Assembly (NCBI RefSeq): GCF_009176545.1
Contig: NZ_VTOJ01000001.1
Span: 434,001-498,000, forward strand
Reading direction: 5' to 3'
DNA from: Salinigranum salinum
GTDB lineage: Archaea; Halobacteriota; Halobacteria; Halobacteriales; Haloferacaceae
Length of the DNA: 64,000 bases
Below the pieces are notes generated by a model. That model did not search any database. It saw only the letters and a program-made list of their open reading frames with translations, and was not told where the DNA came from. Position 1 is the stretch's first letter. Every line of letters starts with the position of its first letter. Positions 14,608-26,488 of this stretch are shown here, one piece after another. The position numbers and the translations under genes are program-made.

Positions 14608-16365
14608 CTACCGCTCCTCGACGTGGCGCACCTCGACGGCGATTCCCCGCGTCGAACCGCGCATCTCCGGGCCCGACATCTCCGCCCGCCCCGCGGCGAA
14701 CGCCTTCGGTCCCTCCACCACGACCTCGTCGCCGACCCGTATCTCCTCGTCGGCGTCGACGACGCCCGGTGCGAGCACCGAGCCGTGCGGGACGAAGCCG
14801 TCGATCTCGACGACCTTCGTCGGCGCGTCGCTCTCCCGCCACCGCCGCGCCCCCGCGAGCGTGAACGCGAGCACGCCGTACTGCGGCACCATCGTCGCCA
14901 GCTGTTCGCCGTCGGTGTCGCGGACCTGGAGCTTGGGGTAGCGGGCCGTCGTCTGGATCGTCCCCGGCTCGAACAGCTCGTCGCCCGCGCCGTCACCGAA
15001 CTGGTAGTCGGCGATGGCGCGGACGGTGTTGTGTTCTCGCGTCCGTTTTCGGTAGCTCATCTCCCCGTCGAGCGCGTCGCGGAGGTTCGACAGCGACGCC
15101 GTGGTGGTCGGATGGTCGACGACCGTGTACGCGAAGTCGAGATCGAGCGCCGCCTCCACGCGCTCGCAGACGTCGCGGTAGCCCTCCTCCGGGACGTGGG
15201 CGACGATCTTGGGATAGTCGTTCCGCTCGAGGTACCGCTCCAGCACCCGGGCGACGAACCCGATCTCGTCCTCGCTCCACCGCCCCGTGACGACCGAGTC
15301 GTACTGCTGGGCGGGGTAGGTCAGTTCGAGCTCCTGCGGGACGACGCCGATGGGCGACGTCATCGAGACGAGGTGGGCGCGGAAGCCGATGGCGTCGTGG
15401 AACTGCGCGTGCGACTGCGACTCGCTGTACGGTTTCCGGGCCGAACACGGCACCAGTACCAGCGGGCGGTCGAAGCGGTTTCGGTACCTGGTGGTGACGC
15501 GCTCGGCGAACCGCTGGATCTCGACCCGGCGGAGGGTGTCCTCGGTCGCCGACAGGAGCTCGGCGTCGCGGATCACGGGCGTGCGCTCTTCGAGGAACGC
15601 GTACTGCTGGTCCAGGGTTCGAAAGACGGCCGTACACCACGCCTCGTGGCGAGCCTGTCCCTCGACGTAGTCGCGGAGGCGACCGTCGCGGATCCGCCGC
15701 CGCACCCGGGCGAGTTCGGCGGCGAGCGCGTTGACGTTGTGCGTCGCACAGTCCGCGCGGGAGAAGCCGTCGCGGTCTCCCTGACACGCCGGGCAGGCAC
15801 AGGGGAGTTCGTCGAGGTCCTCGAGGAAGTACTCGCCGTCGGTCGTGAGGTACCGCCCCTGTCGGCCCTTCACGCGGGCGCGCTTGCCGTCGACCAGGTC
15901 CACGCCCGCGTAGACGAGCGTGGCGACGTTCGCGGGTGTGACGACCCCGGCGAGGTAGAGGGCGGTGTCGGCGGGCGTCGACTCACGGACGTTCCTGATC
16001 GCATCGACGAACGCCGCGGCGTGCCCCACGACGCCGGTCGCGTCCGCGAGGACGTACGCGTCGGCTCCGACGTCGGTCGCGGTGGTGGCCGTCACGACGG
16101 CGGCGCTCGGGAAGCCGACGTCGGGGTAGTCGACTGCGAACGATGTCTGGACCTCCTCGCGAGTACCGGCGGGGAACGCCCGGTGGGGGAGCACCGTGAG
16201 CGCGTCCTCGCTTCCCTCGGGCGTCGGACGCGCGGCGCTCCAGAGACTCCCGGCGTCCTCGACGACGTCGTCGGCGAGGGCGGGCGTCGTGACTGGGGAG
16301 GAGAGGCGGAGTTCGCCGATGCGCGCGGCCCCGTCGCGCGCGTGGACCTCGAAGTAGTCGGTCAT
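14608..16365 (-). CDS. arcS: Archaeosine synthase subunit alpha ArcS
   Basis: 585 residues. ArcS acts on preQ0-modified G15 of archaeal tRNA. With RaSEA it converts preQ0 to archaeosine, ArcS attaching lysine and RaSEA splitting the adduct. The N-terminal two thirds resemble a degenerate TGT barrel with zinc-type CACPACQG (~195). The ArcS-specific motif LVPCSARKPYS is at ~300. The C-terminal ~75 residues (EEIRVGDEVVVEGPKAFAAGRAEM region) form a PUA RNA-binding domain. ATG 16365 begins MTDYFEVHARDGAARIGEL, matching the TgtA N-terminus; a long upstream reading is not acidic. tgtA is 1.1 kb away and raSEA 28 kb away. Confidence 0.93.
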   Translation of the reverse strand: MTDYFEVHARDGAARIGELRLSSPVTTPALADDVVEDAGSLWSAARPTPEGSEDALTVLPHRAFPAGTREEVQTSFAVDYPDVGFPSAAVVTATTATDVGADAYVLADATGVVGHAAAFVDAIRNVRESTPADTALYLAGVVTPANVATLVYAGVDLVDGKRARVKGRQGRYLTTDGEYFLEDLDELPCACPACQGDRDGFSRADCATHNVNALAAELARVRRRIRDGRLRDYVEGQARHEAWCTAVFRTLDQQYAFLEERTPVIRDAELLSATEDTLRRVEIQRFAERVTTRYRNRFDRPLVLVPCSARKPYSESQSHAQFHDAIGFRAHLVSMTSPIGVVPQELELTYPAQQYDSVVTGRWSEDEIGFVARVLERYLERNDYPKIVAHVPEEGYRDVCERVEAALDLDFAYTVVDHPTTTASLSNLRDALDGEMSYRKRTREHNTVRAIADYQFGDGAGDELFEPGTIQTTARYPKLQVRDTDGEQLATMVPQYGVLAFTLAGARRWRESDAPTKVVEIDGFVPHGSVLAPGVVDADEEIRVGDEVVVEGPKAFAAGRAEMSGPEMRGSTRGIAVEVRHVEER

Positions 16366-16484
16366 AGTCGCCGTCCGCCGTGGAGAGAGAACTATCTTGC
16401 CTTCTGTTCGCCCGGCCGCCCCGTCGCCGGTGGAGCCTTGCGTTCCGGGGACGTAGACGGGATCGGAGGTTCCGAGATTCCGAG

Positions 16485-16628
16485 ATGATGCCACCCCTGC
16501 TCCGCCGTTGCCCCGAGTGCGGCCACGTCGGGCTCGCTCGCCGCTTTTCGGGTGTCGACGGAGAGTACGTCGCCTGCCCCGTCTGCGGCTTCCGGTTCGA
16601 GCCGGTCGACAAGCCGTGGCTCGCCTGA
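16485..16628 (+). CDS. Tiny zinc-ribbon protein
   Basis: 47 residues, MMPPLLRRCPECGHVGLARR onward, with Cys pairs CPEC and CPVC about 23 residues apart and the aromatic FRFEPVDKPWLA end. Small double-CxxC proteins of this size occur throughout haloarchaea; most are uncharacterised. The frame is open upstream, but the second part (from ATG 16485) is the only part with protein character. It lies between arcS and an FMN-binding-type gene. Confidence 0.7.
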   Translation: MMPPLLRRCPECGHVGLARRFSGVDGEYVACPVCGFRFEPVDKPWLA

Positions 16629-16893
16629 GCGTCGTGCGGCTACGTATGGTGCCGTTCGGACGAGAACGAAGTGTCGGGCGCGTTGCTACCGCCTCGAAAG
16701 CCCCCGCCGTCTCGGCTCCCGGGACTCGCTGCGCTCCTCGGCCTCCGGCCTGCGGTGCTTGCGTCGTCCGGGTTCGCCGAGACGGCGGCCCCTTCCAGTC
16801 CCACCCGAACTCCGTCGGGGCGGCGGTCGTCGTCTCCCCGGACCCGACCTCGCGGCCCCCGGCGTTTTTGCGTCCTCCCACCGAACACCGAAC

Positions 16894-17334
16894 ATGAACC
16901 TCACCGGGGCCTGGGACCGTGCCGGGGTCGACGACTTCCTGACGACGGCGATTCCGGTTCGGCTCTCGTGTCGCACCCCCGCGGGGCACCTCTGGATGCT
17001 CTCGCTGTGGTTCCTCTGGGAGGACGGCTCGCTGTGGTGTGCGACCGGTGCCGACGCCGACGTCGTGCGCTACCTCCGCGCCGACGACGAGGTGGCGTTC
17101 GAGGTGTCGACGAACGACCCCCCCTACCGCGGGGTGCGCGGGCGGGGCCACGCGACGATCGAACCCGACGACGAGAAGACGATGCTCCGCCGCCTCCTCA
17201 CGCGCTACCTCGGCGGAACCGACTCCCCACTTGCGGAGCGCCTGCTCGACCCCGCCCGCGACGAGGTCCGGATCCAGGTCGACCCCGTGCGCCTCCACAG
17301 CTGGGACTACTCGAGGCGGATGAGCGACGCCTGA
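16894..17334 (+). CDS. Pyridoxamine 5'-phosphate oxidase-like (FMN/F420-binding split barrel) protein
   Basis: 146 residues. The pattern IPVRLSCRTPAGHLWMLSLW...DGSLWCATGADADVVRYL...VAFEVSTNDPPYRGVRGRG is the first half of a split beta-barrel flavin-binding fold, and RIQVDPVRLHSWDYSRR closes it. Family members bind FMN or F420 and reduce or oxidise small molecules; the substrate here is unknown. ATG 16894 is chosen because it starts right before the fold; upstream in-frame sequence is Ser/Arg/Pro-rich. Convergent with tgtA. Confidence 0.82.
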   Translation: MNLTGAWDRAGVDDFLTTAIPVRLSCRTPAGHLWMLSLWFLWEDGSLWCATGADADVVRYLRADDEVAFEVSTNDPPYRGVRGRGHATIEPDDEKTMLRRLLTRYLGGTDSPLAERLLDPARDEVRIQVDPVRLHSWDYSRRMSDA

Positions 17335-17350
17335 GACCGGGGACGAAACG

Positions 17351-17398
17351 CGGCACGACGCGACACGACGCGACACGACGCGACACGACGCGACACGA
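17351..17398. repeat. Ten-base tandem repeat between convergent genes
   Basis: The unit cgacacgacg occurs about 4.8 times without spacers, with slight decay at both ends, between two convergent stop codons. It is simple tandem DNA with no coding role; it may vary in copy number between strains. Confidence 0.85.
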
Positions 17399-17447
17399 TT
17401 CGGAGCACGACCGCACGATTCGGCTCACGGCGTGCCGTCGGCTCGGG

Positions 17448-18920
17448 TCACTGCTCGAGGCGGTTCCGGCGCGTCACCGACTCCGGAAGGAGTGCCAGCG
17501 CCGTCTCGGCCCAGTCGTCGTGGGCGAGTGTGAACTCCCCGTCGGGGTTCGCCTCGACGAGGCGCGCGACGCCGCGGGCGGCCATCTCCTGTGCCGACCT
17601 GTCCACCCGCTCGGGCGTCTCGGCAGTGAACGGGTAGGCGTCCGACAGTTCTCTGGGGAACGGGCCGAAGGGGGGGAGGACCCGCCAGACGTGGTCGTAC
17701 GCGTCGGAGCCACCCTTCCCCTCGGTGAGGAGCACGCTCCCCTCGACGGGGAGCCGGTCCAGCCGGTCGTGGTGCCTGACGACTTCGGGCCGGCGGGCGC
17801 TCTCACTGGAGAGCGAGAAGAACGCGTCCTTCGAGACGTGGTCCGCTCGCTCCAGCTGGTCGGCGTGGTCCAGGAGAGTGCGGTAGCCGTCGACCATCGC
17901 CGGGTGGCCGCGGGCGCGCGCATCGACGAGTTCGAGGAGGTTGCCCCGTCTGATGGCCTGTTTCACCCGCCGGAGTTCGCCGTAGGAGACGTGGAGGTTG
18001 TGCTCGGCCAGGAGCCGCTCGCGCTTGGCGTCGTCGGTTTCACGCAGTTCCCCGGGTGCGTGGCTCGTACAGACCGGACACTCACACGGGAAGTAGTCCA
18101 GATCCGCGAGGTGTTCCGTGCCGCGGACGGTGAGGTAGCGGTCGTCGCGCGCGTACAGCGCGTACGCGGCGGAGTCGAACAGGTCACACCCCATCGCCGC
18201 CACGAGCGCGAACATCATCGGGTGGCCCGCTCCGAAGAGGTGGACCGGTGCGTCGGCCCCGAGCCCGCGCTTGGCGGCGGCGACGACGTCGATCATCTCG
18301 GCGTATCTGTACGCGTTCATCAGCGGGACGACCGCCCCGATCGGAAAGACGTCGAGATCGGTCCCGTACGCCGTCCGGGCCGCCCGCTCGCGGAGGTCGG
18401 AGTACGTCGACCCCTGGACGGGTGCGTTGAGGAGCATCTCGCCCGTGTCGACCGCCTCGGCGTCGGTGAGCGCCTTCTCGGTCGTGGCCAGGTCGCGCTC
18501 TGCCTGCTCGCGCGAGACGTCCGGCGGCGTCGGGATGTCGACGGGGGTGCCGACGTCCGAGCCGATGTCGCGCTGGAACGCGACGATTTCGGGGGTGGTG
18601 ACGTCGATCTCGCCGTACTCGGCGAGCTGGAACGACCCCGAGTCGGTGACGATCGCGCCCGAGAAGTCGAGCATCGCGTGGAGGCCCTCGTCGAGGGCGC
18701 GCTCGCGGAGGGCAGGGGTGGAGCGGATGATGTACGAGTTGGTGATGAGCACCTGCGCGCCGAACTCCCGTTCGAGACGAGCGGGGGAGACCGTCTCGAT
18801 GTTGGGGTTGATGACCGGCATGAGCGCCGGCGTCTCGACCGTGACGCCCGCCCTCGGGATCTCAAGCTCGCCGATCCGACCGGCGGCGTCGACGTGTCGG
18901 AGCTCGAAGTGGTCGCGCAT
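17448..18920 (-). CDS. tgtA: Archaeal tRNA-guanine transglycosylase TgtA
   Basis: 490 residues. TgtA exchanges G15 of tRNA for preQ0, the first tRNA-level step to archaeosine. The start [20 protein letters not shown] is the usual N-terminus. The active-site region [13 protein letters not shown] (~95-107) has the substrate-contacting Asp. The second catalytic region holds [11 protein letters not shown]. The zinc site is FPCECPVC with a downstream HNLH. No PUA domain is seen at the C-terminus, which in haloarchaea is supplied by ArcS. arcS lies beyond two small genes on the opposite strand. Confidence 0.94.
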   Translation of the reverse strand: MRDHFELRHVDAAGRIGELEIPRAGVTVETPALMPVINPNIETVSPARLEREFGAQVLITNSYIIRSTPALRERALDEGLHAMLDFSGAIVTDSGSFQLAEYGEIDVTTPEIVAFQRDIGSDVGTPVDIPTPPDVSREQAERDLATTEKALTDAEAVDTGEMLLNAPVQGSTYSDLRERAARTAYGTDLDVFPIGAVVPLMNAYRYAEMIDVVAAAKRGLGADAPVHLFGAGHPMMFALVAAMGCDLFDSAAYALYARDDRYLTVRGTEHLADLDYFPCECPVCTSHAPGELRETDDAKRERLLAEHNLHVSYGELRRVKQAIRRGNLLELVDARARGHPAMVDGYRTLLDHADQLERADHVSKDAFFSLSSESARRPEVVRHHDRLDRLPVEGSVLLTEGKGGSDAYDHVWRVLPPFGPFPRELSDAYPFTAETPERVDRSAQEMAARGVARLVEANPDGEFTLAHDDWAETALALLPESVTRRNRLEQ

Positions 18921-19524
18921 CTGGTCTCTATGTCGGGTCCGACGGTGGTGGGCGTAAGGGTTGTGTTTAGCCGATTCCGTGGTGGCCGTGACGGGGCTGT
19001 CGAACACGGACCGTGCCCGTCCCGACGCCCGCGCGTCGGGTGTCGAACGTCCTGTCGGAGCGTCGTACGGCGGTGTTCTGGTCTCCCTTCGTGTGCAGTC
19101 CGACACCCGCCGTCGTGGGTCGTGACGGTCTGTCCGCTCTCGTTCTCGTCTCCTCTCGTTGCCGTCGTTCCGGCTCGTCGTCGATCTGGCTGGGTGACTG
19201 TGGAGCCAGCTGACGACTGTGGTGTCGACGGCTGACCGCGGTGCCGGTGGCCGCCCGACGTGTCCGCCGGCTGCTGTCCCCGCGGGAACCGGTGCGCAGC
19301 GCGTGGCCTCACCCTCCCCACCCGTTCGCTCGTTTCACTCGCTCACGTTCGCGCGCCGACCGCCGTCGTCGTGGCACCGCCCCCCCGCCGGTGTCGGACC
19401 GTCTGCGCGAGGGCCGAGGGTCGAGGCGTGAAAGAACGACCACGGGGGACCAGGCATCGTACTCGACCGAGAGGGTGTGGCGACGCCCCGCGTTCGGCCC
19501 GTGACGACGCCACGCGACGCTTCC
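18921..19524. other. Intergenic region upstream of tgtA and downstream of the CPBP protease gene
   Basis: About 600 bases with no credible gene or RNA; open frames are Arg/Ser/Pro-rich and lack haloarchaeal acidity. The tgtA promoter probably lies in 18945-18970 (GGGTTGTGTTTAGCC). Confidence 0.4.
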
Positions 19525-20289
19525 TCACGTCGGCGGCTGCATTCCTCCGAAGCGGATCGCGACGTACAGCAGAGTGAAGAGCGTCGCGTTGTACGCGCCG
19601 TGGACGAGAGAGGGAACGACGAGGTTCTCCGTGTACTCGTACACCGCGCCGAACACCAGACTCGGGAAGAAGAGGATGACGATGGAGACGAGTCGGGCCC
19701 CCGTCCCGCCGGAGAGTGCGACGAAGTGGACGGCGGCGAAGATGGCGCTGGCGATGGCGATGCCGGGGACCGGCGAGAACGTCTCGCGCAGGCGGTTCTG
19801 GACGACCCCGCGGAAGAGCAGTTCCTCGCCGGGACCGATGATGAGGAACGACGCCGGGATCAGGAGCAAGAGAACCTCGGGGTTCTCCGCGCCGAGTTCG
19901 GCGGCCTGGTTCGAGCCGGCCTGCACCCCCGACAGGGAGACGGCGATCGCGCCGGAGATGGCGACGCCGATGGCGACGACGTAGGCGACGACCACCGCGC
20001 CGACGTCCTGGATCGAGGGGACGCGCACGCCGAGGTACGACGTCGGGAGGCCGCGGTAGCGCAGGTAGCCGAGCGCGACACCCCCGAAAGCGACGCCCTG
20101 CAACAGGACGAGCGAGGCGACGACGAACCCCAGTGGCGTGATCTGGATGCCGCTGGCCTGGACCGCGGTCAGCGACCCGAGCACGAGCCCGGTTCCGGTG
20201 GCGATTCCGAGGACTGCCACGACGACCGCGACGACGACGGAACGCAGCGGGGACGAGGACGACGGCGTCCGTTCGAGGGGCGCGGACAT
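19525..20289 (-). CDS. CPBP-family intramembrane metalloprotease
   Basis: 254 residues with about seven to eight membrane segments. The three catalytic motifs are present: EELLFRGVVQNRL (EExxxR), IFAAVHFVALS (FxxxH) and VHGAYNATLF (HxxxN). CPBP proteases of the CAAX/ABI type cut within the membrane and act in prenyl-protein processing, peptide maturation or signalling; the target here is unknown. The glycoprotein gene starting at 20576 is divergent, so the two may share regulatory DNA. Confidence 0.88.
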   Translation of the reverse strand: MSAPLERTPSSSSPLRSVVVAVVVAVLGIATGTGLVLGSLTAVQASGIQITPLGFVVASLVLLQGVAFGGVALGYLRYRGLPTSYLGVRVPSIQDVGAVVVAYVVAIGVAISGAIAVSLSGVQAGSNQAAELGAENPEVLLLLIPASFLIIGPGEELLFRGVVQNRLRETFSPVPGIAIASAIFAAVHFVALSGGTGARLVSIVILFFPSLVFGAVYEYTENLVVPSLVHGAYNATLFTLLYVAIRFGGMQPPT

Positions 20290-20575
20290 ACCCCCAGTCG
20301 GGACCCCGGGGACAAAACGAAAACGGTTGCGGGTGGCCGCCGACCCGAGTGCGAAACAGTCATCAGGGCGAACTCGAATGCGCAGACGAGACGGACAGTC
20401 GTATGTCACGTCCGGTTCCCGCCCGCCGTCCGCCTCTCGCTCTCTCCGGTAGCCACGCCCGACTCCGCCACGGGGAATCGCTCGTCGGCGACGTCGGACC
20501 GGACGGTGTCGGCAGTGATGCCCGTGTCGGTGTCGGCCGTCACATCGGACGCCCATCACAGGGGGTCGCGATGCC

Positions 20576-23023
<2,448 letters not shown>

Positions 23024-23061
23024 GGGTCGGCCCGTCCTGGTTGTCGCTCGCCACTCGTCGC

Positions 23062-23670
23062 TCAGTTCCCGCGCAGTTCGTATCCGAACACGCCCAGGAG
23101 CGTCCGCCCGTCGCGGATCCGTCCGCCGAGCGCGTCGCCGAGGAGTGTCTCGTACGGCGTGGTCGAGACGCGGATGCTCTCGTTGAAGTCCAGTTCCTGT
23201 TCGCCGGTCGGCGTGCAGTCGCGAGCGACGAAGTAGTGGTGGACGGCGTTGGCGACGCCGTTGATCGGTTCGGCGCTGAACAGCGGCTCCACCGCCCCAG
23301 CCTCGTACCCCGTCTCCTCGGTGAGTTCTCGTCGCGCTGCGGCCGCGAGGTCGCCATCTTCGTCCTCGGTGGTGCCGGCGGGGAGTCCGCGACTCACCCG
23401 GCCGACCGCCTGTCGCCACTCCTCGATGACGACGACCTCGTCCGCGTTCCCGGTCGCGTCGCCTTCGATTCCGTCCTCTTCGGCCGCGGTTCTCTCGGCG
23501 AAGGGGAGGACGACCACCGCGGGCGGTTCGTCGACGTAGTGGTAGTCGGACTCGGTGCCGTCGGGGAGACGGACGTCGTCGCGGCGGACGTCGAAGCCGG
23601 GGCAGGAGTAGTCGATCGCCGACCCCAGCAACTCCCACGCGAGGTCGTCGGTGTCGTCCGTCTGGTCCAT
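23062..23670 (-). CDS. Nudix-like hydrolase with an atypical Nudix box
   Basis: 202 residues from ATG 23670; GTG 23676 is two codons upstream. The core box residues RELTEETGY are present after GLPAGTTEDEDGDLAAAAR. However, the distance from the first Gly to REL is one residue longer than the canonical G-x5-E-x7-RE, and the first catalytic Glu position is Asp or Gly. The rest has the Nudix fold pattern (VVVLPFAERT, EVVVIEEWRQAVGR, VHHYFVARDC). It may be an active ADP-ribose or nucleotide pyrophosphatase or an inactive relative. Separate from the canonical Nudix gene at 61564. Confidence 0.8.
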   Translation of the reverse strand: MDQTDDTDDLAWELLGSAIDYSCPGFDVRRDDVRLPDGTESDYHYVDEPPAVVVLPFAERTAAEEDGIEGDATGNADEVVVIEEWRQAVGRVSRGLPAGTTEDEDGDLAAAARRELTEETGYEAGAVEPLFSAEPINGVANAVHHYFVARDCTPTGEQELDFNESIRVSTTPYETLLGDALGGRIRDGRTLLGVFGYELRGN

Positions 23671-23776
23671 GTCCACACCGGGGCGCGACCGAGCAAAGGG
23701 CTGTTCATCTACGGGTGGCCGTCACACGGGGACCGGATCGCCCCGGACGGTCGACTTCCTCCTTCCACCGTCGGAG

Positions 23777-25108
23777 TCAGCCTGTCCGCCTCGCCACGAC
23801 GAGTTCGCGGAGATAGACACCGCCGCCGGCGAGGCCGAGGACGACGGCGAGGAGCGTCGTGCCGACGTGGAGCTCCGACACCCAGAACGGGATCGGGAGG
23901 CTGGTCCGGACGAGCTGGAGCACGAACGACAGCACCGGGACCTCCCTCGCCTCGGACGTGTCGCCGGGGGAGCCGTACAGCGTCGCGCCGACGGTCTCCC
24001 CGGCGGGCAGACGCTCGGCTTCGTAGGGGATGAGCGGCGTCCGGTAGCTCCACACCGTCTCGCCGGACTCGTTCACCTCGACGATCCGCTGGTTCGCGGA
24101 GTCGGTGACGAGCGTGTTCCCGTTGGCGAGGCGGTCGGCGTCGCGGGGCCACGAGAAGGCGACGCCCTCGGCCCGGGTGAGTACCCACGCCTCCTCCCAC
24201 CCCCCGTCGTCGGTCCGGTGGAGTTCGACGATCCGGTTGTTCTCCGAGTCGGCCACCAGGACCGCGCCGTCGCCGAGCCACTGGGGGTTGTGTTGGTGGT
24301 CCAGCAGGTCGGGGTCGCCGCAGCGGACGTCGCCGTCGCCGTCGGTGTCGGCGAGCTGGTCGAACTGCGTGCAGTCGCTGTCGTCGGAGGCGTCGGTGTC
24401 CTCGTTGATCACCTCGACGACGCCCGCCCCGCGTTCGATCACGAGGAGCTGGTTCGCGTTCCTGACGGAGACGAGGAAACGGTCCTCGCCGAGGTAGTCG
24501 ACGTCGTTGATGTGGAGCCAGTCGACCCTCGTGGGGTCGTCGGGCGCGTCGTAGAAGCCGCTCGCGCGCCACTCCCAGGTCGTCTCGCCGTTCTCGTCGA
24601 TCGTGTAGATCCGCTCGGCGTCCATGTCCGTGAGCACCAGCTCGCCCGAGGGGAGGGGCTCGACGTCGTGGACCTCGCTGTTCTTGCGGGTCCGGACGGG
24701 GAACGAGTGCTCGGAGACGACCTCGGGGTCGTCACCGGCGGGGTCGATGACGCGGTAGCCCGTGCGAGTGCAGGGCGACTCGTAGGGGCCACAGTCGGTG
24801 TAGCCGGAGTGCATGAACCCCGCGAGGACGCGATCGTCGTCGGTCATGGTGACGTCGAAGTACGAGTCCGCCGATCCCTCCTGCCACACCATCTCGGAGC
24901 CCGAGAGCAGGTAGACGCTCCCGTCCGCGTGGAGGCCCGTCCCGCCGCCCTGGGAGCCGACGAGCGTCTGTCGTGGTCCTTCGGTCTCGTCCCCGGTGTC
25001 GGCCGCGCCGATCGTCGGCGCGGTGACGGCGCTGACGGCGAACGGAACCACGAGGACGACCAGTGCCGCGAGGAGGAGGCGGTTCGCAGTCCGAGTCGAG
25101 CGGCTCAT
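23777..25108 (-). CDS. Arylsulfotransferase (ASST)-like beta-propeller protein, membrane-anchored
   Basis: 443 residues. A signal segment (LLLAALVVLVVPFAVSAVTA) and a C-terminal membrane segment (HVGTTLLAVVLGLAGGG) bracket an extracytoplasmic domain. Its repeated blades (ERIYTIDENGETTWEWRA, NRIVELHRTDDGGWEEAW, QRIVEVNESGETVWSYR) and HDVEPLPSGELVLTDMD, HINDVDYL and LDHQHNPQWL resemble ASST/arylsulfotransferase beta-propellers, whose active site uses conserved His and Arg residues. Whether it transfers sulfate is unknown. Archaeal members are usually left uncharacterised. Confidence 0.78.
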   Translation of the reverse strand: MSRSTRTANRLLLAALVVLVVPFAVSAVTAPTIGAADTGDETEGPRQTLVGSQGGGTGLHADGSVYLLSGSEMVWQEGSADSYFDVTMTDDDRVLAGFMHSGYTDCGPYESPCTRTGYRVIDPAGDDPEVVSEHSFPVRTRKNSEVHDVEPLPSGELVLTDMDAERIYTIDENGETTWEWRASGFYDAPDDPTRVDWLHINDVDYLGEDRFLVSVRNANQLLVIERGAGVVEVINEDTDASDDSDCTQFDQLADTDGDGDVRCGDPDLLDHQHNPQWLGDGAVLVADSENNRIVELHRTDDGGWEEAWVLTRAEGVAFSWPRDADRLANGNTLVTDSANQRIVEVNESGETVWSYRTPLIPYEAERLPAGETVGATLYGSPGDTSEAREVPVLSFVLQLVRTSLPIPFWVSELHVGTTLLAVVLGLAGGGVYLRELVVARRTG

Positions 25109-25208
25109 CTCGTACGACGCCGTCGCCGTATCCGGTTGTAAGCCTTCTCATCCCGGCCGACGGTCCCGCCGTGAGCCGTCTCCCAGTCGGACGTTCCAGA
25201 TCATTCCC

Positions 25209-25279
25209 GATCCGGTCAGTTCGGGCCACTCCCTGATCCGGTTCGTCCGGATCACTCCCCGATCCGGTCAGTTCGGGCC
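25209..25279. repeat. Imperfect 52-bp direct repeat upstream of the 25388 gene
   Basis: gatccggtcagttcgggcc occurs exactly at 25209-25227 and 25261-25279, with a related gatccggttcgtccgg between. It lies in a non-coding region between divergent genes and could be a tandem duplication or a binding-site array. Confidence 0.6.
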
Positions 25280-25387
25280 GACGCTCGATCACCCTCGTCC
25301 GAATCGACGTGGGCCCGCACTCGAACACGTTTCAACTTGTGATAATCGGGCACCAACAGTATTGTGGGTGGTGAGTGTAGCGGTCGC

Positions 25388-26284
25388 ATGGACGCGAGTC
25401 AGGACGACGAGAACCTCCTGCTGCGGTGGTACCGACAGTACATCGGGCCGCCGGAGGCGGAACGAACCGTGTACGGGGGGTTCGGGCTCTTCTTCGGCGG
25501 GATCGGGCTGGCACTCATCGGGATCGTGGTCTTCCTCGGGAGCGCCACGGTTCCGCCCGACGACCTCTTCCGGTACACGCTGCGCGAGATCGCCGGTGTC
25601 GCTGGCGCCGTCGGTCTCCCGGCGCTCCTCCTCGGTGCCACGGTACTCCTGCCGGTCGACCGACGCGCGGTGTACGCCGCCGCGGTCGGCGCGGTGGTCT
25701 GTCTGATCGGCGTCGGCCTCTTCTCGGCGGCGTACCCCTTCGTCTGGAACGTCACCGGCTCCGACCGGAGCGCGCAGGTGGTCGCCGTCTACGCCGTCGG
25801 CATCGTCACCGTCATCGGGGCGACCGGCGCCGCACTGGTCGGCCACCACATCGACCGCGCCTCGACGACCGAGCGGATCGTCGAACGCGAGGTCGTCTCG
25901 GGCGGTGCCGACGGCGAGACCGTGACGGACGAACAGGTCCGCCGGGACATCGACAGGGAGATGGCCGACTCGGACCTATCGTGGGGGGGCGTCTCGAAGA
26001 TGAAGACGAAGCGGCTCCAGCTCAACACCGCCGACTTCGACGACATCGAGTCGAACGTCGCGGACGTCGAGGCGAAGACCGTCCGCAGCGAGGGCAAGAA
26101 CGTCGACGACGCCGTCAGCGCGATGCAGGGAATGCGTGGCGGCGAGACGAAACAAGAGCGCAGCACACAGACCACCGACGACCAGACCGCCGCGCTCCAG
26201 GCGCTCAGGGAGAAACAGGCCGCCGGGGAGTTCACGACCGACGACGACGGCGTCGTCGACCGTCTGCGGAACATCTTCTCCTGA
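25388..26284 (+). CDS. Haloarchaeal membrane protein next to salactin (permease-like)
   Basis: 298 residues. Five hydrophobic segments in residues ~30-150 (LFFGGIGLALIGIVVFLGS, AVYAAAVGAVVCLIGVGLF and others) are followed by a ~150-residue cytoplasmic tail. The tail is acidic and helical (DRASTTERIVEREVVSGG, RRDIDREMADSDLSWGGV) and ends in VDRLRNIFS. I know this kind of gene next to the actin homologue in other haloarchaea, but it has no established function; a membrane anchor or regulator for the filament is inference. ATG 25388 follows a TATA-like region (25342-25365). Confidence 0.8.
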   Translation: MDASQDDENLLLRWYRQYIGPPEAERTVYGGFGLFFGGIGLALIGIVVFLGSATVPPDDLFRYTLREIAGVAGAVGLPALLLGATVLLPVDRRAVYAAAVGAVVCLIGVGLFSAAYPFVWNVTGSDRSAQVVAVYAVGIVTVIGATGAALVGHHIDRASTTERIVEREVVSGGADGETVTDEQVRRDIDREMADSDLSWGGVSKMKTKRLQLNTADFDDIESNVADVEAKTVRSEGKNVDDAVSAMQGMRGGETKQERSTQTTDDQTAALQALREKQAAGEFTTDDDGVVDRLRNIFS

Positions 26285-26380
26285 ACGCGATCGGCACCGT
26301 GCCGCTACGCCTTCGACCGTCCCCGAGACGTTCCTCGACGGTGGACTACCATCCGACACACGGTGATTCGACGGTGACCT

Positions 26381-26403
26381 CCTTTATGACTACCTTTTAT
26401 GCC
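26381..26403 (+). promoter_or_regulatory. AT-rich element with repeated TTTATG upstream of salactin
   Basis: CTTTATGAC and CTTTTATGC occur 13 bases apart, about 85-105 bases before the salactin ATG. They may be a second promoter or a regulator site. Confidence 0.3.
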
Positions 26404-26458
26404 CGTTATACACGGTACATGTGCTAGTGTTTTCATCACTGATACTCGGGCAGAACGA

Positions 26459-26463
26459 TTTAT
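26459..26463 (+). promoter_or_regulatory. TATA element for salactin
   Basis: TTTAT lies 26-30 bases before ATG 26489 in an otherwise GC-rich genome, the expected place for a TATA box of a leaderless transcript. Confidence 0.5.
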
Positions 26464-26488
26464 CACCGATAATCGAATCGGTTGGAGC

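Noticed and set aside
17351..17398. CRISPR array or replication-origin repeat
   Set aside because: Ten-base contiguous units, no spacers, no neighbouring cas or orc/cdc6 gene.
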